DNA of 64,000 bases, taken from contig NZ_CP011114.1 in the NCBI RefSeq assembly GCF_000993825.1, positions 4,402,001 to 4,466,000 on the forward strand, written 5' to 3'. This DNA is from Paenibacillus durus ATCC 35681 (GTDB lineage: Bacteria > Bacillota > Bacilli > Paenibacillales > Paenibacillaceae). A program made the translations under genes and the position numbers. Shown piece by piece: positions 24,762 through 32,229 of this stretch (position 1 is the first letter of the stretch; every line of letters begins with the position of its first letter). Below the pieces are notes generated by a model. That model ran no database searches. It saw only the letters and a program-made list of their open reading frames with translations, and had not been told where the DNA came from.

Positions 24762-26494
24762 GCGATTTCCTCCTCTGACAGCTGCGAAGCCACGATTTCA
24801 CGATAGACATCGCTGCTTGCAAGCAGTTCGCTGTGGCTGCCGATACCGGCAATTCGGCCTTCTTCCAGCACGATAATCCGGTCCGCATCCATAACGGTGC
24901 TGACCCGCTGGGCGACGATCAGCACAGTCGATTCAAGCGTCTCCCCTCGGAGAGCGGCGCGGAGCTTGGCGTCGGTCTTGAAGTCAAGCGCGGAGAAGCT
25001 GTCGTCGAACAAATAGATTTCCGGCTTCCGTACGAGCGCCCGCGCGATCGAAAGCCGCTGCTTCTGTCCGCCGGAGACATTGCCGCCCCCTTGGGCGATT
25101 TCCGAATCGAAGCCTTCTTTCATCTCGGATACAAACTCCAGCGCCTGAGCAACTTCAGTCGCATGCCGGACCTCTTCATCCGTAGCCTCTTTCATACCGT
25201 GCCTGATATTCTCTTTCACAGTGCCGGTGAACAGTACTGCCTTCTGCGGCACATAGCCGATCTTGGCGCGAAGCTCTTCTTGGGTCAGGTTCCGTACATC
25301 AACCCCGTCGACCAGCACCTCGCCTTCAACCACATCGTAGAAGCGGGGAATAAGGCTGAGCAAGGTTGATTTGCCGGAGCCCGTCCCGCCGATAATCGCC
25401 GTCACCTCTCCCGGGCGGGCGCTGAAGCTGATATCCGATAAGGCTGGCTGTTCCGCACCCGGGTAGGAGAACGAAACGTTCTTGAATTCCACACAGCCGT
25501 GAAGAACCGGTTGGCCCTCCAGAGAGGTCTTGCCTTCGGGATCGGTGATTTCCGGCACCATATCAAGCACCTCATTGATACGAATGGCGGAAGCCGAAGC
25601 GCGCGGAATGAGCACGAACATCATGGAAACCATAATAAGCGAGAACATGATCTGCATGGCATATTGAATGAATGCCATAAGCGAGCCGACCTGAAGTTCG
25701 CCGCTATCAATCCGCATGCCGCCGAAGTACAGAATGGCGAGCATGGAGAAGTTCATGACGAACATCATCATCGGCATTAGCAGAGCCATAATCTTGTTGA
25801 CCTTAATAGCCGTATCCGTTAAATCTCTATTGGCCGCGTTGAAGCGCTTCTGCTCATGCTGAATCCGGTTGAAGGAGCGGATGACGCGAATACCGATCAG
25901 ATGCTCGCGCAGCACCAGATTCAGCTTATCCAGCTTGAGCTGGTTCGCCTTAAAGAGAGGCAGCCCTTTTAAGCCCACGTAAGAAATCGCCAGGGCAAGC
26001 ACCGGTATGACGACGACAAAAACGAGCGAAAGCTTGGCATTCTCGGACACTGCCATAATAATGCCGCCGATCATCATCATCGGAGCGCCGATCATCATCC
26101 GCAGCAGCATCATCAGCACCGTCTGCACCTGGGTAATGTCGTTCGTCGTCCGCGTAATGAGGGAAGCGGTCCCCAGTTGATCAAATTCGGTCAGCGTAAA
26201 ATTTTCTACATGACTGAACACCCGCGAACGCGTGTTACGCCCGAATCCCATAGCTACTTTAGCCGACAAATAGCTAGCAATGATGGAACAAAGCGCGCCG
26301 CCGCCCGCCACCAGCAGCATAAATCCGCCGATTTTCCAAATATAAGCCTGGTCCTGCTGCACAATCCCCTTATCAACGATGTCGGACATCAAGTTAGGGA
26401 GGTACAGATCGCCCATCGACTGCAAAAATACAAGCAGAAGAATGACGGCAATCGGCAGCGAAAAAGGCTTTAATTGTTTGAATAGCTTAATCAT
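24758..26494 (-). CDS. ABC exporter half-transporter, degenerate ATP site subunit
   Basis: A 578-residue TMD-NBD protein pairing with the next gene. It has Walker A GGTGSGKST and the signature VSGGQ, but Walker B reads FDDSFSALD, so the catalytic Glu is replaced. This is the hallmark of heterodimeric exporters such as Bacillus YheI/YheH (BmrC/BmrD). The ATG at 26494 has GGAG nine bases upstream and overlaps the MarR stop by eight bases; an ATG at 26503 is an alternative. Regulation is presumably by the overlapping marR gene. Confidence 0.92.
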   Translation of the reverse strand: MIKLFKQLKPFSLPIAVILLLVFLQSMGDLYLPNLMSDIVDKGIVQQDQAYIWKIGGFMLLVAGGGALCSIIASYLSAKVAMGFGRNTRSRVFSHVENFTLTEFDQLGTASLITRTTNDITQVQTVLMMLLRMMIGAPMMMIGGIIMAVSENAKLSLVFVVVIPVLALAISYVGLKGLPLFKANQLKLDKLNLVLREHLIGIRVIRSFNRIQHEQKRFNAANRDLTDTAIKVNKIMALLMPMMMFVMNFSMLAILYFGGMRIDSGELQVGSLMAFIQYAMQIMFSLIMVSMMFVLIPRASASAIRINEVLDMVPEITDPEGKTSLEGQPVLHGCVEFKNVSFSYPGAEQPALSDISFSARPGEVTAIIGGTGSGKSTLLSLIPRFYDVVEGEVLVDGVDVRNLTQEELRAKIGYVPQKAVLFTGTVKENIRHGMKEATDEEVRHATEVAQALEFVSEMKEGFDSEIAQGGGNVSGGQKQRLSIARALVRKPEIYLFDDSFSALDFKTDAKLRAALRGETLESTVLIVAQRVSTVMDADRIIVLEEGRIAGIGSHSELLASSDVYREIVASQLSEEEIA

Positions 26495-26954
26495 TGCTCT
26501 CATCTCCGTTCGTTGGTAACCGTTCAAGGTCACATCTATTCTCCTGGGTGAAGGTGTGAACTTTCATAAGAAGGTCCGCCAGCCGGTTGCTGTCTTCTTC
26601 GCCCAGATAATCCACGAGCTTGCTTAAGATCGCGTCCCTATGCTTTTTCGCCTTTATCGCAACCTCGCAGCCGCGTTCGGTCAAATTGACGCGCACCACT
26701 CTCCGGTCCTCCGGATCGGCCTGCCTGAATACCAATTCCTTTGCTTCGAGGCTGTTGATGAGCTGGGTAACTGTCGGCGGCATCAGCCCCAGCAAGCGGC
26801 TAATTTCCGACACCTTGAGCCCTTGTTTTCCAAAATGGGTATTTCGCGCGATGCACATCATTAATGTAGTCTCACTGGGTTTATTCCCTTCGGCGGCATG
26901 CCTCCAATGCGCCTTATGCAACTGCTGCAAAGCGAACAGCAGCTTACGAGGCAC
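26487..26954 (-). CDS. MarR family regulator of the ABC exporter
   Basis: A 155-residue winged-helix repressor. The recognition region reads LKVSEISRLLGLMPPTVTQLINSLEAKE and the wing is DPEDRRVVRVNLT. It is first in an overlapping operon with the heterodimeric exporter, so it probably represses its own operon and responds to an exported compound. The GTG at 26954 has a poor ribosome site. A perfect GGGAGG sits six bases before an in-frame ATT at 26984, so initiation at AUU is possible and would add ten residues. Two inverted repeats overlap its promoter. Confidence 0.9.
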   Translation of the reverse strand: MPRKLLFALQQLHKAHWRHAAEGNKPSETTLMMCIARNTHFGKQGLKVSEISRLLGLMPPTVTQLINSLEAKELVFRQADPEDRRVVRVNLTERGCEVAIKAKKHRDAILSKLVDYLGEEDSNRLADLLMKVHTFTQENRCDLERLPTNGDESND

Positions 26955-27020
26955 TTTGCTGTTATCATCTTCTTCTATCCCAATGTTGTCCCTCCCATGC
27001 GGGTATTCCCGTTTGATTTA

Positions 27021-27094
27021 ATTAGCACATCTAATAATTATATAGTTTATTATTTAGGCATACTAATTATATTTTCGCCTATGTCCGTTGTCAA
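27021..27094 (-). promoter_or_regulatory. marR-ABC operon promoter with two operator repeats
   Basis: Near-consensus sigma-A promoter: TTGACA (27089-27094), 17 bp, TATAAT (27066-27071). Two inverted repeats of the same type lie at and after the -10: TTAG-N5-CTAA (27054-27066) and ATTAG-N5-CTAAT (27021-27035). They are about 33 bp apart, three helical turns. The size and position fit MarR autorepression. Confidence 0.75.
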
Positions 27095-27160
27095 ACCTTG
27101 AAATCGCTATTATTTATTACAATTTGGCGCATTCAAAGCTAAGCGGTTAATTCCTCTATT

Positions 27161-27198
27161 TAAAAAAGACCCTCCCGCCGTTCTGGCGAAAAGGTCTG
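27161..27198 (-). terminator. Intrinsic terminator of the Spo0E-like gene
   Basis: Stem AGACC...CGCC/GGCG...GGTCT followed by TTTTTT on the minus strand. Confidence 0.75.
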
Positions 27199-27219
27199 GA
27201 ATTATTGGTATTGATGAAG

Positions 27220-27456
27220 CTAATTCATCGTTCTCCTCGAATTGGAGCCATCACTCCTATGGCGACTGCTGCTCTTGCGCGTGCGAAGATTTTCCATCAT
27301 TTTGTTCTGCGCAAGCAAGATATAGCTGTCGAGGCGTTCGCTTAGCTCAACAACAGTACGGTCGCTGAGACTCCGCTCTTGGGCAACCTCCAGCAGTTCG
27401 CATCTGAGGCTCTCTATAGTTATAGACAATTCTTCTTCCCTGAATTCTCTCAGCAC
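27220..27456 (-). CDS. Spo0E-like aspartyl-phosphate phosphatase
   Basis: A 78-residue helical protein. It carries the family signature SxxLDxxI as LSERLDSYI near residue 40. Such proteins dephosphorylate Spo0A~P and restrain sporulation. The start is a GTG with AAGGTGA five bases upstream. The Ser/Arg-rich tail after residue 55 is variable in this family. A TATAAT lies upstream but a good -35 is not evident. Confidence 0.8.
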   Translation of the reverse strand: MLREFREEELSITIESLRCELLEVAQERSLSDRTVVELSERLDSYILLAQNKMMENLRTRKSSSRHRSDGSNSRRTMN

Positions 27457-27589
27457 TGCGTCACCTTCTCTCTATTACCTTTAAACTCTATTATAATTCA
27501 TGATGCCAAAAAAGCATATTTTGCAGAAAAAGAAAAATATGTCGATGATCCAACTTTTTCATGATAATCGTTTAACCGTCCGTGCAAAG

Positions 27590-28477
27590 TTACCTCTCCT
27601 TCAGCAAGCCCTGGGCAAAAGCGATCCACTCGCGGGCGGCAAAGGACAAGTAACGGTCTCTTCGCCAGATCATGCCAAGCTGCCACGGGATGGCCGGCTC
27701 GGTCATTGTGATTACGGAGATGCGCGAACGGTCCATGTCGCGGCAGATCGTCTGCGGCAGCAGCGCGATGCCGAGCCCGGCGGCCACCATCTGGGCGATC
27801 AGATCCCACTGGGCACTCTCGTAGACAACCATCGGCTGAAATCCCGATTTGACGCATTCGGCAATCACGCGGTCATGCAGGGCGAAGTCCTCGCGGAACA
27901 GCACAAACTCCTCATCCTTCAGCTCTACCAGAGGAACCGAGCTTCGCCCGGCCAGCCGATGTCCGAAAGGGACCAGCAGCTCCAGTCTTTCTTCGGCAAA
28001 GGAGAAAATATGAAATCGGTCTTCGCTGACGGGAAGAACAACGACACCGATATCGAGCACGCCGGTCTCCACATCATTTTCCACTTTCTTCGCCCCGTCC
28101 TCGTACAGCCGGATTGAGACGTCCGGATATTTATGGTGAAATCGGCCGATCACCGACGGAAAAAAGTTGGCCCCCACCATGGGCGGCAGCCCGATGCGGA
28201 TATGGCCCTGCTTCAGGCTGCGCAGGCTGTCCAGCTCGGAGGAGAGACTGTGGAAGGATTCAACGATATTCTGGGCTTTGGCGAGCAGAATCTCGCCCGC
28301 GTCGGTCAGCTTAATGCTCTTGCCTTCCCGGTAGAACAAATCCGCCCCGAGCTCTTCCTCGATCTGCCGAATCATCTTGCTGACAGTGGGCTGAGTTATA
28401 TATAATGATTTGGCCGCTTTGGAGAAGCTGTTCAGACGGGCCGCCTCCACAAAATACTGCAACTGCCTGATGTCCAA
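27590..28477 (-). CDS. LysR family regulator (CidR-like)
   Basis: A 295-residue LysR regulator with an N-terminal helix-turn-helix (FSKAAKSLYITQPTVSKMIRQIEEELG) and a periplasmic-binding-like effector domain. The start is a TTG with AGGAGG eight bases upstream. It is divergent from cidAB, the arrangement of Bacillus ywbI-ywbHG and staphylococcal cidR-cidABC. There it responds to acetate or overflow metabolism. The shared intergenic region has an 11-bp inverted repeat that is the likely operator. Confidence 0.88.
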   Translation of the reverse strand: MDIRQLQYFVEAARLNSFSKAAKSLYITQPTVSKMIRQIEEELGADLFYREGKSIKLTDAGEILLAKAQNIVESFHSLSSELDSLRSLKQGHIRIGLPPMVGANFFPSVIGRFHHKYPDVSIRLYEDGAKKVENDVETGVLDIGVVVLPVSEDRFHIFSFAEERLELLVPFGHRLAGRSSVPLVELKDEEFVLFREDFALHDRVIAECVKSGFQPMVVYESAQWDLIAQMVAAGLGIALLPQTICRDMDRSRISVITMTEPAIPWQLGMIWRRDRYLSFAAREWIAFAQGLLKER

Positions 28478-28499
28478 AAGTCAATCCTCCTGTATAGAC

Positions 28500-28533
28500 A
28501 AAATGAATATCATCCATTCGATATATTCATTTT
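28500..28533. promoter_or_regulatory. Probable CidR operator
   Basis: A perfect 11-bp inverted repeat, AAAATGAATAT, 12 bp, ATATTCATTTT, sits midway between the divergent lysR and cidA genes. LysR proteins commonly bind such spaced dyads. Confidence 0.6.
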
Positions 28534-28587
28534 ACCTATGAAAATAAATGTTGTAAAATTTCAATATAGCTTGAAAGGGGCGGCCTT

Positions 28588-29109
28588 ATGAGAAAACTAA
28601 TGATTGGAATGCTGCAAGTAGGTGCGCTGACCGTATTCTCCCTATTAATGGGCAATCTTAGCTCTTGGTTGCATCTTCCGATTCCCGGAAGCATTATTGG
28701 CATGGTGCTGTTATTCATCCTGCTGGAAACCGGCGTCATCCGGCTTGGCTGGGTGGAAGTAGGGGCATCCTGGCTGCTGGCCGAGCTGCTGCTATTCTTC
28801 GTTCCCTCCGCTATCGGTGTTATGAAATACACATCATTGCTTGAGACCGACGGTCTTAGCTTACTGGCGATTATACTAGCGGGAACTTTTATCGTTATGA
28901 CCAGTTCGGGACTGCTTACAGCCCTTATCTTCAAAGTCAAGGAGGGAAGACATCATGCTGACCGGACTTCTGTGTCTGATTCTGACTCTCGGAGTTTATC
29001 TGATCTCCAAACGGATTTACGCGGCCAAGACAAAAATGTACTTGTCACCGCTGATCATTACGCCGCTGCTAATTATCAGCTTCCTGCTGATGACGGGCGT
29101 ATCCTTTGA
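28588..29109 (+). CDS. cidA: CidA/LrgA holin-like protein with unusual C-terminal extension
   Basis: A small membrane protein with four hydrophobic segments and the family motif LPIPGSIIGMVLLFILL. These proteins influence murein hydrolase activity, autolysis and, in Bacillus, pyruvate transport. The typical protein ends near residue 126, at KEGRHH here. This frame instead continues for about 47 more residues, overlapping cidB by 155 bp. The extension is hydrophilic and unlike the family. A one-base change just before the cidB start would restore a TGA overlapping it (ATGCTGA). A sequencing error, a true frameshift or a real extension are all possible. Confidence 0.85.
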   Translation: MRKLMIGMLQVGALTVFSLLMGNLSSWLHLPIPGSIIGMVLLFILLETGVIRLGWVEVGASWLLAELLLFFVPSAIGVMKYTSLLETDGLSLLAIILAGTFIVMTSSGLLTALIFKVKEGRHHADRTSVSDSDSRSLSDLQTDLRGQDKNVLVTADHYAAANYQLPADDGRIL

Positions 29110-29638
29110 TTCCTACAATGCGGGAGGCAAATGGCTTACCGACCTGCTTCAGCCTGCAACAATTGCCTTTGCCATCCCTTTGCATAAGAACTTCAAGGTG
29201 CTCAAAAAGCATGCCGCCGAGATTGCGGCAGGCGTGCTGTCAGGTACGGTAATGGCGGTTATATCCTCCGTTCTCCTGGCCAATTGGCTGCATCTCAGCA
29301 GCAATCTGGCAACAAGCCTGGTGCCCCGGTCGGTAACTACACCGATTGCCATGAATATCTCGCAGAGCATTGGGGGCATACCAAGCATTACGGCGGTATT
29401 CGTCATTATGACCGGCATACTTGGCACGCTGATGGGACCGACGGTCCTTCGCCTCTTCCGCATTGATAATGAAGTTGCGCGCGGAGTATCGCTGGGAACC
29501 GCCGCGCACGGTATGGGCACTTCCAAAGCCTTTGAGCTGAGTTCGCTGACCGGAACCATTTCCAGTATCGCGATGATCCTGACCGCGCTGTTTACGCTCA
29601 GCGTAACGCCTGCTCTACTCGCGGTCTTCCTCCGCTAG
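28955..29638 (+). CDS. cidB: LrgB/CidB family membrane protein
   Basis: A 227-residue multispanning protein of the LrgB family. It has the motif LVPRSVTTPIAMNISQSIGG near residue 125 and TAAHGMGTSKAFE near 185. It works with the preceding CidA protein. AAGGAGGG nine bases before the ATG decides the start inside the 3' part of the cidA frame. A terminator follows directly. Confidence 0.9.
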   Translation: MLTGLLCLILTLGVYLISKRIYAAKTKMYLSPLIITPLLIISFLLMTGVSFDSYNAGGKWLTDLLQPATIAFAIPLHKNFKVLKKHAAEIAAGVLSGTVMAVISSVLLANWLHLSSNLATSLVPRSVTTPIAMNISQSIGGIPSITAVFVIMTGILGTLMGPTVLRLFRIDNEVARGVSLGTAAHGMGTSKAFELSSLTGTISSIAMILTALFTLSVTPALLAVFLR

Positions 29639-29658
29639 GCCGCCCCGGCTTGGGCCGC

Positions 29659-29704
29659 AGACACCCGCTTCGAGCTATAGCTCCCGAGCGAGTGTCTTTT
29701 TTTA
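29659..29704 (+). terminator. Terminator of cidAB
   Basis: Stem AGACAC...GCT/AGC...GTGTCT followed by seven T residues on the plus strand. Confidence 0.75.
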
Positions 29705-32002
29705 TTCAAGCACCCGGTAGTCTCTCCACTCCTCCGGCAGCAGCCATAAATACGGGGGCTGCAAAAAGCGGTCATCTGCCAGCAAAATCACGCCGGTATC
29801 GCTTTCACTGCGAATGAGGCGCCCTCCCGCCTGCAGCACCTTGCACATTCCCGGATACACGTAGGCGTAATCAAATCCGTTCTTGCCCTGGGCGCTGAAG
29901 TATTCCCTTAGCAGGTTGCGCTCCAGCCCAAGCTGGGGCAGGCCGACGCCGACAACCATCACCCCGCCTAGCCGGTCTCCCGGCAAATCGACCCCCTCCG
30001 AGAAAATCCCGCCCAGCACGGCAAATCCAAGCAGCGTCTCCTCGTTGCCAGGGCGAAAAGCTCCAAGAAACCTCTCCCGTTCCTCTTCACTCATTCCGCT
30101 GCCCTGCACCAGCGTTCGGACCTCGGGCAATGCGGCGGCAAAAGCATCGTATACTTTCTGCAAATACTGGTACGACGGAAAAAAGACGAGATAGTTCCCT
30201 TTGCGGGCAACCATCGCCGCAAGCGCCTCCGAGAGCGGCCCAAGCGAGCCATCCCGGTCGCGAAACCGCGTCGACACCGGCAGGATGCCGACCTCCCACT
30301 GCTCCTTACGGAAGGGAGAAGGAATCGTGAGGCTGTAATCGTCCTCGCCCGCGCCGAGCATTTCCCGGTAATAATGGAGAGGTGACAGTGTCGCCGAGAA
30401 GAAAATCCGGCTGCGAAAACCCTTGGAGGACTGGGTCAATAAATGCGACGGGTCCAGATTGAACAGCTTCAGGAAGACGTCTCCTTTTTCCGTTTCCGCA
30501 TAAGTGATGTAGCGCTCGTCATACATCTTGCAAGCGCGCAGCATCGCCTGGGCGTCATAATAGGCGTCAAGCAGCCCGTCCTCCTGCTCCTCTTCCGGGA
30601 GCAGCGCCGGAGCAGGGCCGAGCAGTTCACGCTCCGCCTCCTGCACGAACGCTTCCAGCAGGCCTGGCAGCTCCCCGGGATATAGGCTCCATTTGCCCGA
30701 GCCAGCCGGTTCGCACTCTTTGCGCAGAGCAATGAACAAGGCGTTCACGTTCCCCGCCGCGGCGCTGAGCGCGCGGTTCGGTTCCTTATAACGGCGCTTC
30801 AGCGCAAGGAACGGCGCTTTGCGCAGGCCCGCCGAGAACATCTCTCGGCCCCGGTCAACCAGATTATGGGCTTCGTCGACCAGCAGTGCCGTATCCTTCT
30901 TCCGTTCTTCCGGGAGCCGCTTGAGGCCGATACGCGGATCGAAAATATAATTGTAATCGCAAATGACGGCGTCGCCTGCATACGCCGCGTCCAGCGACAG
31001 CTCGAACGGGCATACCGAATGCTTGCGGGCGTATTGTTCCAGAACATGGCGGTCCATCAGCGTTTCGCTGCCGAGCATATCCATCAGCGCTCCGTTGATC
31101 CGGTCATAATACCCGTCTGCAAACGGGCAATAGTCCGGCCCGCAGAGCCCCTCTTCGCGGAGACAGGCCTTTTCTTTGGCCGTAATCGTGACCACATGCA
31201 GATGAAGGCCGCAGGAGGCCATCAAGGCAAAGGCATCCTGCGCGGCTATCCGCGTGATGGTCTTGGCTGTTAAGTAGAACAGGCCGCGAAGCAGGCCCTC
31301 TCCCATCGCCTTGACCGCCGGAAATAGGACGGACATCGTCTTTCCGATGCCCGTCGGCGCCTGAGCGAACAGGTTCACACCGTCCGCGACGGACTTATAG
31401 ACAGCGCCGGCCAAACGCCGCTGCCCTTCCCGATAGGCCGGGAACGGAAACTCCAGCCTGCGGATGCTTTCGGTCCTGCGCTCCCCATGCTGAAGCAGCA
31501 GGGCCGCATAGGGGGCGTACGCCGCCGCCGTAGCACCCGCAAAGGCCGCCGCCTCTGCGGCGGACACGAGCCGCTCGAAGCTCCGCTGCTGCCCCGCCCT
31601 GCTGTGCACATAGGTAAGCCTGACCGTGATATCTGAAAGATCCTGTTCCAAAATAATCATATGCGCATACATTAAAGCCTGGGCCCAGTGCACCTCACGG
31701 CCTTCCTCCGGCAGCTCGGGCGCTCCGGTCGACTTGATCTCCTCGACGGTAAAGCTCCCGTCCGCAGACAGCAGCAGTCCGTCGCAGCGCCCGAAGACGG
31801 CGATAATCAGTTCATCGCAGGGAATTTCCGCGCTGAGGTACACTTCCTTACGGTCGTCCTCTTTATACTGCTGCTGGATCTGCTGGTGTATGCGCGTTCC
31901 CTCTGCAAGAGAAGCGGAGCTGCGGAAGCCCGATTCAAGGCTGCCGCTGCGGTACACATACTCCACAAGCGTTCTTACTGAAATCGTTACGACGGAAGTC
32001 AA
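29702..32002 (-). CDS. DinG/XPD-like DNA helicase with N-terminal PD-(D/E)XK nuclease
   Basis: A 766-residue superfamily 2 helicase. Residues 60-95 carry a RecB/Cas4-type nuclease core (GRCDGLL with D74, then VEEIKST with E88 and K90). Walker A APTGIGKT is near residue 210 and the DEAH box VDEAHN near 380. Four cysteines between them (CLREEGLC, YC, VC) fit an XPD-type 4Fe-4S cluster. Motif VI is QAGGRLIRSESD. It probably acts in DNA repair, unwinding 5'-3'. The start is a TTG with AAAGGAGGG; an upstream in-frame stretch lacks a site. It stands alone, without phage or CRISPR genes nearby. Confidence 0.88.
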   Translation of the reverse strand: MTSVVTISVRTLVEYVYRSGSLESGFRSSASLAEGTRIHQQIQQQYKEDDRKEVYLSAEIPCDELIIAVFGRCDGLLLSADGSFTVEEIKSTGAPELPEEGREVHWAQALMYAHMIILEQDLSDITVRLTYVHSRAGQQRSFERLVSAAEAAAFAGATAAAYAPYAALLLQHGERRTESIRRLEFPFPAYREGQRRLAGAVYKSVADGVNLFAQAPTGIGKTMSVLFPAVKAMGEGLLRGLFYLTAKTITRIAAQDAFALMASCGLHLHVVTITAKEKACLREEGLCGPDYCPFADGYYDRINGALMDMLGSETLMDRHVLEQYARKHSVCPFELSLDAAYAGDAVICDYNYIFDPRIGLKRLPEERKKDTALLVDEAHNLVDRGREMFSAGLRKAPFLALKRRYKEPNRALSAAAGNVNALFIALRKECEPAGSGKWSLYPGELPGLLEAFVQEAERELLGPAPALLPEEEQEDGLLDAYYDAQAMLRACKMYDERYITYAETEKGDVFLKLFNLDPSHLLTQSSKGFRSRIFFSATLSPLHYYREMLGAGEDDYSLTIPSPFRKEQWEVGILPVSTRFRDRDGSLGPLSEALAAMVARKGNYLVFFPSYQYLQKVYDAFAAALPEVRTLVQGSGMSEEERERFLGAFRPGNEETLLGFAVLGGIFSEGVDLPGDRLGGVMVVGVGLPQLGLERNLLREYFSAQGKNGFDYAYVYPGMCKVLQAGGRLIRSESDTGVILLADDRFLQPPYLWLLPEEWRDYRVLE

Positions 32003-32158
32003 GGCGAGTCCCTCCTTTCCACAACTTTCCGGCTGTTTCTTACTGCGATTTTCTCCGATTTTGGCGTTTCTCTTCTTCTGCGGCTCCATTTCTCGCCGAA
32101 AAAGCGAATAGCGCCGCCAAGCATACCGCTTTACACTTTTAACGCATTATTTCTAGTT

Positions 32159-32187
32159 TTGACATTCCATTTACATAACGGCATAAT
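32159..32187 (+). promoter_or_regulatory. Promoter of the LTA synthase-like gene
   Basis: TTGACA (32159-32164), 17 bp, CATAAT (32182-32187), about 40 bp before the start codon. Confidence 0.7.
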
Positions 32188-32229
32188 AAATTTTGTTACG
32201 ATGGTAGCATCCAGAAAGAAGGCGGTGCC

